In this document: positions 33,736 to 43,799 of the stretch, in pieces
Layout: each line of letters begins with the position of its first letter
Numbering within the stretch: position 1 is the first letter of the stretch
Notes under the pieces: generated by a model
Seen by the model: only the letters and a program-made list of their open reading frames with translations
Told to the model about the DNA's origin: nothing
Database searches by the model: none
DNA from: Gnetum montanum
Taxonomy: Eukaryota; Streptophyta; Gnetopsida; Gnetales; Gnetaceae
NCBI GenBank assembly: GCA_015680685.1
Contig: MNCI01001992.1
Location: forward strand, 166,624 to 230,623
DNA length: 64,000 nt
Direction: 5' to 3'
Made by a program: the position numbers and the translations under genes

Positions 33736-36700
33736 CTAAAGACGTACAAGGTTGCCCCGATTATATGAGTTTTCTGCATAAATGTCAGCCAGAGTGACTT
33801 TGCGGTCAAGTACATGAATGACGACCCGGTCACCCCTTTCATTACGTTTGAGCTGTCCCATGTGGGAACCGTTTTCCTATGTTCCAGATTTAGAGCCATT
33901 TCTGGGTTTCTCCAACAAAATTTCAATCTGTTCTACAGGAAACTGAAGCTCCATGGCAATCTGCTGCATCAAGCCGTTTAAACTTTAAAAGCATAAACCT
34001 TAAAATTGACATAGCATTTGGTAAATGACATAAAAAAAGTCTTAAAATGAAATAGTTATTGTTTACAGTCTTGGATATAACATGGAGTAATGTATTACCT
34101 TGCACAAATGCAATGTGGTTACCACTGTCCTACAGCAAAGATATGGGTTCTCCAGAGACCGTAGAAATCCATCATTTGTGATGGGTAGCAACGTGAACTG
34201 AATGTCAGACTGCATGAGCAACTCATATAAAGGTGGTCTTAATAATGTAGATAAGGGGAAGAACCGATAACATGATAACAAAAGATCATTGTATATTTAT
34301 CCTTAATTTGGTACCTGGCCCTTTTTCTCGGTTTGAACCTGCGAGAGAAGGAATTCTACCATCTTCGTTGTGCGATCTTTGTGGGGGGTAGGCTTCTTTT
34401 TGTGTTATTTAAGCTCCGATGGCTTCTTCTGGTTCTTCTACCAAATTTACCCCAAACCAAATTATCATGATTCAGAGTTACTCTGTTTACTCTGTTTAAA
34501 AGCCCTGAAGGTTCCTTCTTCACTTCTTCATTACCATTATCTTTTGTTGGGTTGCATTGATTAATTTCAACGCATTGATCAATGCTGTAATGTCCACTAG
34601 TCCAGGTGTCAAGAGTTGATTTTCTGGTTCTTTTGCTAAAACTCCCATTATGTTCATAATCAAGGTATGAAATCCTGGGATTAGTGTTGCCAGCAACCTC
34701 TGATAACAGGCTGATTCTGCTTCTCTTCCCTTGACCACCTCCTTTAAGGATTTCCTCATTTTGTGAATGTTGGGCTTTAGTATTTTCCATTGTCATCGGA
34801 GGCGTTGTTTCAGATGCCATTGCAGGAGACCGGAGCTTTAATGACGCTTCAGATTGTCGTCTAGATGTTTTATAAATGCTTTCTTGGATCTGGGAAAGTT
34901 GATTTTTTTGACGACATTCTACTTAAATGTAAATTTAAACTATGAGAGAGTATTTTTCATGGTAAATGCAAAGCTCCTAGAAAACATACCTGTTTGTACC
35001 TCATCTCATCTTCTTCATCCATGGCTAATTCCTGCCCAAATGCATTACTGTCAGGGATACAAAACTCCCCAGTGATGGCAGAAAGATAGTCTGGATCCAA
35101 CTAGAAAAAGACTAACTAAAATGATCGTTAACCTCCTCTTCGTAGTTAACAGGATTTGGATAAATAGCTGCAATTAAAGCATCAAAGGTTGGGTCATCTC
35201 TTAATGATCTACGACTAGGGCAGTGCGTTCTACAAGCAGGGCACTCCTTTTTCCTGTGGCAAACAGAAAATGGATAGTGAAAATCACACCAGCTGAATTT
35301 TGGGAAAGCGAAGCAGACTGTTATTGCTGTCCAAGCCCTTAAGATTCCAAACTATTTGGAGAGGACCGTAACGTAACAAAGCATAGAGTTACTTGAAAAC
35401 TGAAAATTTACCCTAATCGAATTGCCTTGTCAATGCATTCCTTGCAAAATCGATGAAGGCACTCCACGACCCTCCGTGTCTTTCGAATTATGCCTGATAA
35501 ATCAAAAGCAGTGACTGTTAAAATAATAAAATTTTATTTTTAAATAACCAGCTGTTAAAAGGTATAACGATGTGAGAACAGACGACCAAGAGAAGATGGA
35601 CCAAGAAAAGAATAAAGATTCTGCAAAGCCATATTAAAATATATCTTAAGCTAAATTATGTTAGTGCTAGAAATGTTCGGAGCTCCAAACTATGGATATA
35701 GTTTGAAATCTGAGAGGATAAAATTTTAATGTTACAACCAATAAAATATTAAACAAAAAAGTTGATAAAAGGAAATCAAAGTCTAGAGTTTACTGGTTTG
35801 TGATAAGAAGGTATCTTCAGTGACAACCAAAACCAAAATCCAACACTTTAATAAAATAACGTTACAAATTATGTATAACAGAAATGCTGGACCAAAACCA
35901 TACCAAGACAGATTGGGCATTCAAATTCCTTCCGAAAGTCAGCTGGGTTGACTTTTATGTATCTGTTTACCAAAAAGAAAGTCCACGTACATAAATAACA
36001 ATATTGTAGAAAGCTTTTTCAGATGATTTTAAAATGATTATCTCATAAAAAGTAATAATCCAATTCAACTACTTATTTCAGTCAAAACAATTTTGTGCAT
36101 GGAAGAAGAAACCTTTCTACCTCATTCTTTCAAGAATGAAATAACATCCTCAGCAAGCATTGCTTTGATCAAATAAAGAAATGTTCAAATATGGCACACA
36201 CGTAAATTGTATGTACAAATATACACCTTATGATTGGTATAAATGCGTGAAAAGGTGTGTTTTTTAGTTATGCTTTCAATCAATTCAGAACAACGTTGCT
36301 CAAACACTCAAGACTGCACACATCCTCCAGGCATGTAGAATTGTAAATCCTCAGCTCAATAGATTAAAAAGTGATTTACACTTTGTAAGTTCATCCTCAG
36401 CTCAATAGATTAAAAAGTGATTTACACTTTGTAAGTTCATCCTCAGCTCAATAGATTAAAAAGTGATTTACACTTTGTAAGTTCATGGCTAAAAAGAAAA
36501 ATTTTCCATACTGAATTCTCACAAATCAATCATGTGCCACCAAATCCTAGTTGTACCAAGAGAAGGAATAAACTAGGAAATGAAATTTATCCAAAATTTA
36601 TAAATTGTTTATTGAAACAAAAACCTTGAGCAACCTATTGCAAAATATCATGAAAGTGAAACTGAGATTTTATTGGGGATATATTGAACAGATGGAGCAA

Positions 36701-38324
36701 ACAACATATGAATTTGAAAAACTTCCCCAATGATGTTAAAACTGTTAAAGTTCATAGCTTTCTTATTTTTAGTATTGTATAAATAACCTCTATTAGATGT
36801 AGTTTCATAAAAGGTTTCCCAAACAACATATCCATTTTGGTTTCTCTAAACATGTTTGTAGAAACACTCTTTTATCTTGTAGGTGAAAATGTAAAGCTCA
36901 TAATGTGTATATATGCTGCCAAATCAAAGTAAATCTTTTAAAGAAATCAAATTCAATGATAAATTATATCATTTAAACAAAAATATCAAAGTTTACACTT
37001 TGTATACAAGTTCAGAATCATCAAGTCAAAGACCTGGGTTTGAGCTTAGGCATAGCTACTCAAAGAGGTTAGGCTTTAGGCTTTTGTTCCTAGGACCCCA
37101 CACAATTGAACGATTGCAGCATAACTAGATTGGTCTTTAGCAGAGGCATCCTACTTCCTAGAACATATAGAGATGCGTTTATGTTTTTAGACTCTCTCCT
37201 CGAGTAACAAACGCCTGGAAGGGCATCTTTACCCTCTATTACGGCTCACCGCAACACCAAAGTTCACCAAATAGCTAAACCAAACGTGTAAACAACGAAA
37301 CGACTTATAGAGCTATCTGTTCGCAGACGACAATCTAAGACGATGGCAGTCAAGTACGAATAAGTAACTTCTTTTGCCGAGCTACGACGACGACGAAGAA
37401 CAGGAGGTTCCAAATGAAATGTTCCAGTGCAACCAATAAGTATTGAAAGTAGCATGCTTTCGAAATGCTTGCATTCCAGAAAAGCCTATGCCGTATGAAA
37501 CCAGAACAAGGGCGAGAACACTGGAATGTGACGATCATATAAGATAACGCAGAAGAACAACAGAAGGCACGTTTAAACGTGTGCCAACGATACAAAAATA
37601 GATGCTGCTATAACCTAGTAAAATAAAGCATCAAAGACACGTGATCTAGATGCAGCTTTGATTCACGCAGACGACACGACAAATTAAGTCGGCTTGCTGA
37701 AGTATTGCGATGCCTGCAACGCCGGCCGGCGACGTCAAAATCCAAGCAACCAAAACGCATCTCTTGAGCTAGAACACGTATTACCGTCATCTCTGCTCAA
37801 GGATTTCATTCTGAAATTCGTTGGCTCGCTTGCATAAATTCGAAATGGAAACAAGCAAGCAGAGCAAGGCAGAGGTAGGGAAGAGGGAAATGTTATGAAA
37901 CGACGACGAAGACGAAGCCGAAAGCAAAAGTACAAAATAAACAGAAACGCACGTACTCGTCATTGTTGTTGTCGTCGTCGCTGCGGCTGCTGGTGCTGGT
38001 GCTGGAGCCGTGACAGACTTCCTTGGCCGAATCCTGCAAAAGCGTCTGCGCAGAAGGAGAAGAAGCTGATACCATACCATTATTCGCAGTAAATAAACAA
38101 CGTCCGTCCTTGTCCTCGTCGTCATCACGATTATTATCAGTAGTCTCCGCCTCTGCCGCGCAAAGCAGATCAAAGCAAATCAAACAAAGCGAAATTGCTA
38201 TGCACATCGCATCCTTTCTAACACAAAAACGCACAAATTACAGCATACTCACGTTTATACTCGAACGAATAATAATCATACCAGAAGAAGCAGCAGCGGC
38301 GGCGTCGTTGAAGTCTTCAGCCAT
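33736..38324 (-). CDS. RING1: RING1-like Polycomb E3 ubiquitin ligase gene, nine exons, with two disabling changes
   Basis: Exons: 38282-38324, 37957-38152, 35904-35962, 35412-35493, 35133-35253, 34990-35031, 34315-34889, 34099-34209, 33736-33963. All introns are GT-AG and phases agree. Exon 7 is 575 nt, one short of a multiple of three. The product would be about 485 aa: acidic N-terminus, C3HC4 RING (about residues 95-134, all eight ligands: CPIC, CLHRFC, CKEC, CPAC), [19 protein letters not shown] tail, Ser/Lys-rich middle, and C-terminal RAWUL (PYLCC). Plant RING1A/B have this layout and monoubiquitinate histone H2A in PRC1. Breaks: a 6-G run (34383-34388) lacks one base, and TAG at 33877-33879 interrupts RAWUL at about residue 439. 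It is either a recent pseudogene or a real gene with sequence errors. Confidence 0.85.
36348..36485. repeat. Perfect triple tandem repeat, 46-bp unit, in RING1 intron 2
   Basis: Three identical 46-bp units start TCCTCAGCTCAATAG and end GTAAGTTCA, at 36348, 36394 and 36440. Perfect identity in an otherwise diverged region implies recent expansion or an assembly duplication. Intron 2 (35963-37956) otherwise shows nothing I can assign. Confidence 0.9.
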
Positions 38325-38580
38325 GGCGGAAAGACGATGCAAAGGCATGATGAGAAAACGACTCAATGCAATGCAATGCTCTGTTGTGATGCAATGCAAT
38401 GCAAGAAATTGAAGAATGCAATGCTCTGTTGTTGTGATGCAATGCAAGAAATTGAAGAATGAAGCAGCAGCAGCAGCGACGATATGGCTGGCGATGAAGA
38501 ATGAAGCAGCGACGATATGGCTGGCGATTGTGATGAGCTAATTGATTGATTGATTGATTAGATTTTGTATTTAAATGGAG
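38325..38580 (-). promoter_or_regulatory. RING1 5' leader and candidate core promoter
   Basis: The leader holds two nested tandem repeats (38371-38528) and a (GATT)n run (38540-38560). A TATA-like TTTAAATA on the minus strand is at 38568-38575, about 245 bases before the start codon. No transcript data support it, so the promoter position is inferred. Confidence 0.4.
38371..38528. repeat. Tandem repeats in the RING1 leader
   Basis: A 43-46-bp unit beginning ATGCAATGCTCTGTTG occurs at 38371 and 38416. A second unit containing GCGACGATATGGCTGGCGAT occurs at 38461-38495 and 38496-38528. Together they lengthen the leader by roughly 80 bases. Confidence 0.8.
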
Positions 38581-38884
38581 AATAAGGAGGATCGGAATAA
38601 TTTCTATTTTCGTTTGAATTATTTTACGGGTTTAATACAAATAAATAGTGGTAGCTATAATACAAATAAATAGTCGGTTTTAGGTGTTTTAAAGGTTTGA
38701 ACCAGCCGCTCTACAAGTTGTTATATACATGGTTTAGAAGACTAGGGCCTTCCAAGACATGGAGTTCAACTTCCAAATCAGTGAATAACTATTTTCTTTT
38801 CCTTGTTATTTGAGGCAAGGAAAGCACAGGAGATTCATTGCGGGTGCTATACTCATAATTAAAATTTACAAAATTTTATGTACG
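38581..38884. other. Upstream region of RING1 with a short duplication
   Basis: AT-rich with no ORF. TAATACAAATAAATAGT occurs twice in tandem (38634 and 38659, spacing 25 bp). Nothing else is recognised. Confidence 0.45.
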
Positions 38885-39130
38885 GGATGAGCATCTTGAC
38901 CATGGCATTGCATCTAGGGCATCTTTATATGACAATTAATTTTTTAAATAGAAATGAAGATAATAAACTTATATTTTGTGAGTAAAAATCTGCAAAAGCC
39001 ATTACGACAAAATAATACAATGGTCAAGATACTCATTTCTTGGTGAGGAGGTTGTGGGTTCAATTAGTGTCCTCATCTTTAACTGTGGCAATACCTTACT
39101 TGTTAGAATTTGAGTCTCCACATAAAGTAA
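38885..39130 (+). repeat. Possible SINE-like unit with an inverted copy of its head
   Basis: CAATGGTCAAGATACTC (39021) followed about 35 bases later by GTGGGTTCAATTAG (39051) resembles the pol III A and B boxes at the head of plant SINEs. The A-box-like part recurs inverted at 38888-38910 (GAGCATCTTGACCATGG). I could not define a 3' tail or target duplications, so a SINE is only one reading; a foldback element is another. Confidence 0.3.
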
Positions 39131-39446
39131 AACAACACATTGTAAATCTTATTTCAAACACATTATAAATAACCTTTATATAAAACAATTAACTATCGAT
39201 GATACTTGCCTAGATTAATATTGCATTTGTTTTGGGTTGTTTTATTATTGGAATTTGTAATTTTTTTCCAATGTGCTTCATGTATAACCATTTATTACCA
39301 GATTTGCCCTAGCCATCATAGAACTAGGTTTATTTTTTCTTCAAAAAAATAATAAAATGATTAATCATCTAGCTACATATCCATAGTTATAAGTACACCC
39401 CAAGATATACAGTCCAATTAGAACTTTACAATTTAGCATTACCACC
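39131..39446. other. Non-genic flank left of A4
   Basis: AT-rich sequence without recognised features up to the A4 LTR. The five bases before the LTR (CCACC) have no partner at the other side of the A4/A5 block. Confidence 0.4.
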
Positions 39447-40241
39447 TAATGAGTGGCGAGGTACCCCTACACTCAACCATACGAATACAAGCATTACACG
39501 CGCGATCTCGTCGACCTCCATAGACGGACTAGTTGTGGCATCTAGACAGTTAGCCTTAGGTCGTAGTTCACTGTCTTCCCACCTAGACTAGTATTAGCTT
39601 TATCACGTATGGTTTAGTCCAGACTGAGGTGTATGATGTGTTTCTAACATAATGCTACTCCTGAAGGCAATGGAAGATAATATTTACTAAGCTAGGAGAG
39701 AGGGTGAGAGAGAATCTAAACTAGCCTAAGTGCGATAAGTATCCATTCCTTGCTTATTTGTACACATCTTAAACTTCATGCACAACTACCACTGGGATTA
39801 CCAAGCACAAATCCTAGGTACGTTACTGGGTTACCAAGTAGTCACATTTAAATGCTCGTAATCAAGTTGTACTCATTCCGCATTTAACAAAAGTTTAAGG
39901 GTGAGAAGAGATTAACTAGGAAAGCAGTAAATAACAATTAAATAAATAAATAATTAAACTAAGTGAATGTTGCAATGATGAAGTAATCTCGATCTTTATT
40001 GTCGATCATGTGCGTATCCAAGTACGTCGCACTCGAATAAAGGATGCCGTACAATTATATTCATCACACTACGGGCATACACTAGGAGGAAAAGGGTTGA
40101 GAGGAAAAATAGAAACTAAAATTAAAACTTAACTCCAGAAAGCTCCCCCTAATTCATTTGTCTACCTCTTATTTATAGATGAGGTGACAGGCTGCGATAT
40201 CACGTACGCGATATCGCGGTTGACCAAAATGTGACTCATCA
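39447..40241 (-). repeat. 3' LTR of A4
   Basis: 795 bp, TAATGAG (TGATGAG with one transition) to CTCATCA. It is closest to the A3 3' LTR. U3 reads GCGATATCGCG-TACGTGATATCGC on the minus strand (40192-40221), upstream of the TATA box CTATAAATAA (40170-40179). Confidence 0.87.
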
Positions 40242-40250
40242 TACCCCCAC
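40242..40250 (-). promoter_or_regulatory. Polypurine tract of A4
   Basis: Minus strand GTGGGGGTA next to the LTR, preceded by TTCATTCAGTC. Confidence 0.78.
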
Positions 40251-40406
40251 GACTGAATGAAAACTCATCCTCGAGTTACAGTGATTACTCAGTGGATAGG
40301 TATAGGATTATTGAATGGTGAGAATGGGTTTATGCTGTAGTGTGAAATGAAAACAAAATTAAGACACAACACAAAGAAAACTCTACAGCTATAAAATTGG
40401 TGGAAC

Positions 40407-43173
40407 TCATGTAGTTCCTGGTGGCGGTGGCTTCTTCATTGGTGCTTTTCCTCTATCTTGTGCTCTAGGTTTCGAGACTTAATGGCATTGGAGTATGGCC
40501 TGGAGCTTCTCCTCTTCAGTCTAGGGATCTTGTGTAGTCCATGCTAATGTTCCAATGTTTGATAGAGTCGACACTTTCCATGGACAAGGTAGTTGCAGAA
40601 ACATTTGATTTGCCTTGACATACCAGGCCGCAAATACCTGTCGTTCCTTTTCATAGGCTCTGGCTTTGTCTCTGTATTCTTGGAAATCCACAAGCCATCA
40701 AGCCAAATCCATTGCGACACCTTTTTGGCCTTGGTAGCTTGCCTTTACCACCTCAAGTTCAGAATTTGCAATCTCCAGTTGTTGCAATACCTTATTACGT
40801 TCTGCAAATTCTGTTTCATATTTGATGTAGGTGGTAGCTATGTGTTGCTCGAGCTCTGTTCTCGGGTGCCCTGCTGTTAAGATGGCAAGGTTGGCAAACC
40901 ACAAGTTTGCCAACTCTATGTACTCTGTAAGATCTTGGATTTGCAAGTCTCAGTTCTTAACTTCCACCTAATGGGCAAAGGCATACGTGTCCAATATGGC
41001 CTGCCAATCGGTGTGTTGAGCACTCATAGCATTGATGTGGGCCTTGGTCATATGGATCTCCTTCTCAAGGATCTGTTTGTATATCCCCACTTGGTCTTGA
41101 AAGTGATCCTTTAGCTTTTTATGCTGTTTAGCCTCATTTTGCCACATGCTTATCTCGATAGTTGACTTTTGGCGAATAGTGTGTACCTCCTCCATTGAGA
41201 GGGTTCGATTCTCCCTGGCTAAAAGGCTCATGTCTCAGTTGACTCAAATGAATTATTCTCGCAACTGATGAAAGTGTTCCTCTAGAACATTTTTTTGCTT
41301 CTCCACAATGGTCAACCAAAGGTTGTCAGCAACAAGTTGTTTGTTCTCTTCTTGTAAGGCCTTGAGTGCCTTGATATGCACATGAGTTTACATCTATGTT
41401 GCAGAAGCATCCCAAATAGCCTTCTCTTTTTCCTCTACCACCTTTTTATTCTCTGTTAATAGCTTGGTGAGTTGCTCAGTTTTGAAATTATTCAGCTAGT
41501 CTACGGGAACAAATTGCAAAGGGTCCCGCTGTGCTGCTTGTACTGCCACAAGCTTCTCTTGTAATTTTGTACTTTTGCTTCAGCATGCTCAGCCCTCACC
41601 TCCCTTAAGACCAGCTTCCCTTTAGTGGAAATGAGGTTTGACTGGATTGCTATAACATCTTGAGGGATGTTAAATAGAGACATCATTACTTGTCCTATTT
41701 GTAGCAATCGATCAAGCACATCCTCATGTTCCGCAGGAGTCATTGAGGTTCCAACCAAGGTTTGAGCATTCCATGCTCCTGTGAGATCTACCAGTGGTAC
41801 AATAGGTACATTGAATGATTCCTTGATGTGGTCTGTGACCATTTCTGCAACTCCTGCTGCATCTTGGTGTTGCATAACCACCATTGTGGCCCCTTCACTA
41901 GTTTCTAATTGCACTTGGAAAGATGCAGTGTTTCCTGAGATCTATTATGACCAAGTACTTTTCCCTCCTCCTGTGTGGATGGACACTTCACCCCTTGCAC
42001 AATCCAAAGAAATTGTAGGATGTACGACATCATTGATGAAGTGGAAGAGATTTGCATCATCACAACTTCCCTAACTGACTATGTTAGCGATGGTCCTAAG
42101 ATGGCTCATCGATGGTCTGTAGTCTTGTAGTGGTGGTGGTTGTTCTTGGCCTATGCTAGGCCCTACTTCTTGTTGTTGGCTGGGTCCTGCAAGTTGAGTT
42201 GCAGTGGGTCCAGCCGTTTTTTCTTCTTCTTGTTCTAGTCCGAGCATCTTACCAGTGATTTTCCTTGCAACTGGTGACTTTAACAATTCAGCATATGAAG
42301 CATGCTGGGCTTTTCAGAGGACATCATTAGTGTATCCTCTGATACCAGCACGTTGGCACAACCTCATGATAAGGCAAGGGAAGGGCAATGCCATCTTCCA
42401 TATCTTTCATTCCTCAAACCACCTTAGGATCTCTGTACAATATAGATGAGGCAGGTTAGCATCAACCTTTCCCATCAGTACTGCACATCCTCTTGCCACA
42501 TACATTAAGATTCTTTTTAAGCCCTTTGTGGGGAAGAGGTGATATGTTTCAATTTTGAAATAAACCCTTTCTTCCATCATCAATTCTCCAAATGTCTTCT
42601 CCCTACCATATGCCCTTTCCAACCAAACTTGCCACACATCAGGGTTTGAACAAGTAGACAACTGAGCAACCTTGGGCCCTGTATTCAGAAGGTTTAATAC
42701 TTCTGAAATGGCCTGCATGGAGAAATTGACTATCACACCAAAAATGTTGACAGTGGTGCGTTGTTCTCTGTTGTGCCAGAACTGGTATGTTTTCCCTATG
42801 TACTAGGCATACCTCTTTTAGAGAGGATAGGCCATAAGGGAGATCCTTTGAGGTGATCCCTAATAGCTTCAGTAGCGAACTCTGCAAAAGATTCAAAGTT
42901 TAATTCCACAATCACCACAACGAAGGTGGATCTTTCATGGATAGCCTAAACATAATTCTAGGGCAACGTGAGATGTTGTCCTTGTTCAAGCACTACAGCC
43001 GCTCCTCCTTTTGCCTGCCCAGATTGTGCAGAAGCAGGGTCTTCTTGATGAATGCTAAATAATTTTGCTTCCTGCTCTGCATGTTGTCTAGTAGGATCTT
43101 GTCTACTGCCTCTCCTAGGTCATTTGCTTCCACCTTGAGTAGAACGTTCCTGTTGTCCATGTTTTGGGGCCAT
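40407..43173 (-). pseudogene. A4 third ORF: transposon-associated domain plus coiled coil
   Basis: About 920 codons from the ATG at 43171-43173, directly after TGTGTGATTTCAG, to a stop at 40407-40409; stops and frameshifts split it. The first section is Gln/Lys-rich. The middle (42407-42736) reads WLERAYGREKTFGELMMEER, then LFPTKGLKRILMYVARGCAV, then ALPFPCLIMRLCQRAGI. This resembles the region of Athila-type ORFs with an RA-x-L-YA...FP-LI--LC--AG pattern, from memory and unverified. A Pro/Gln-rich hinge (42071-42200) follows. The last third (40698-41231, 41501-41800) is Glu/Lys/Gln-rich with heptad-like spacing, probably coiled coil. No signal peptide or membrane segment is visible. Confidence 0.7.
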
Positions 43174-43589
43174 CTGAAATCACACAGGGTCAAGCGTTAG
43201 TAAGGTTGTTTCCGAAGTTAAGTTATACCTTACTTCTTGCCTTAATTAATTTAATTTATTCTATCTCTATGTGATGTTTCCCGAATGATTGTAATAGTGA
43301 GTCCTGTTACTTAGGTGGTTTACAATTTTAGTTTCCCAGTATACCTAGGGATGAAATGAGTTTCAGCACAATTATCCTTATTATTATAATTTATTACCCC
43401 TAATGATGTCCTTTGGGAGATGAAAAATTCCAAAAAATTTATGCACTATTCGGCATATGTGCCTCCCCCACGACTAAGCTAAACACTCTAGGTTCAAGTA
43501 GGTTCAGACAGAATTAAAATCTAAGTACCAGTGAATGAGATATGGATATGAAAGCAAGGGTCACACAATCGCAAGTCATAGAGAAAAAA
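43174..43589 (-). promoter_or_regulatory. Leader of the A4 third ORF with polypurine-like site
   Basis: Non-coding. The minus strand reads GCTTAGTCGTGGGGGAGGC at 43462-43480, close to the terminal tract context (TTCAGTCGTGGGGGTA). It ends in TTTCAG just before the ATG, a plausible 3' splice site. Confidence 0.5.
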
Positions 43590-43735
43590 AATTCAAAAAC
43601 TTCCCCTACGTGAATTGGGAGAAAATGCTAAGTGTTGCAGGGGGGTGTCCCTTTTTATAGCTGGATGGGACGCGATATTGCATATGATACATCGCATACA
43701 TGATATCGCGTCAGACGTGATATCGTAGTCCTAAT
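43590..43735 (-). promoter_or_regulatory. Internal U3-like promoter block of A4
   Basis: Minus strand: CTACGATATCACG, then GACGCGATATCATG, then GCAATATCGCGTCCCATCC, then CTATAAAAAGGG (TATA at 43651-43660). The A3 5' LTR has GCAATATCGCGTCC shortly before CTATAAATAAG, and A6 has GATATCGCAGCCCATC before its TATA. The block is therefore a partial U3 copy about 480 bases upstream of the third ORF. No TGATGAG LTR start is present next to it. Confidence 0.6.
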
Positions 43736-43799
43736 GATGTTTAGGCTTGAGGGAAATACCAAATTTTTAAGGTTTTTTTTGGAATTAAAAGTAGAAATC

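Larger units (their letters stand above)
39447..43735 (-). mobile_element. A4: 3' half of an Athila-like element, minus strand
   Basis: Contains the 3' LTR, polypurine tract, the longest third ORF in the window, its leader with a polypurine-like site, and a U3-like internal promoter block. Gag, pol and the 5' LTR are absent. At about 43735-43800 it meets A5, which faces the other way and also lacks its 5' half. Confidence 0.82.

Noticed and set aside
34356-34820. Separate 154-codon minus-strand gene starting MASETTPP
   Set aside because: It is the interior of RING1 exon 7. The Met is internal and the apparent stop is caused by the one-base loss in the G run.
35034-35142. Extending RING1 exon 6 upstream through [13 protein letters not shown]
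   Set aside because: The stretch is open, but an acceptor at TTTGGGCAG just before GAATTAGCC gives [17 protein letters not shown], the expected family sequence. The extra residues have no counterpart in RING1.
36950-37130. tRNA or SINE near GACCTGGGTTTGAGC
   Set aside because: A B-box-like string exists, but there is no A box at the right distance and no cloverleaf, so I do not call it.
37787-38412. Several ORFs on both strands over the RING1 5' exons and leader
   Set aside because: They are shadows of exon 2 and of repeat sequence rich in GAC/CAG triplets. Only the frame that joins exon 1 to the RING exons in phase is kept.
40407-43173. Envelope gene
   Set aside because: The position fits, but no signal peptide, membrane segment or fusion-like region is visible; the end looks coiled-coil instead.
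43590-43735. Solo or truncated LTR next to A4
   Set aside because: No TGATGAG/CTCATCA terminus is present and the sequence after TATA differs from LTR R/U5. A2 has a matching block at the same place in the element, so an internal block is preferred, though not proven.
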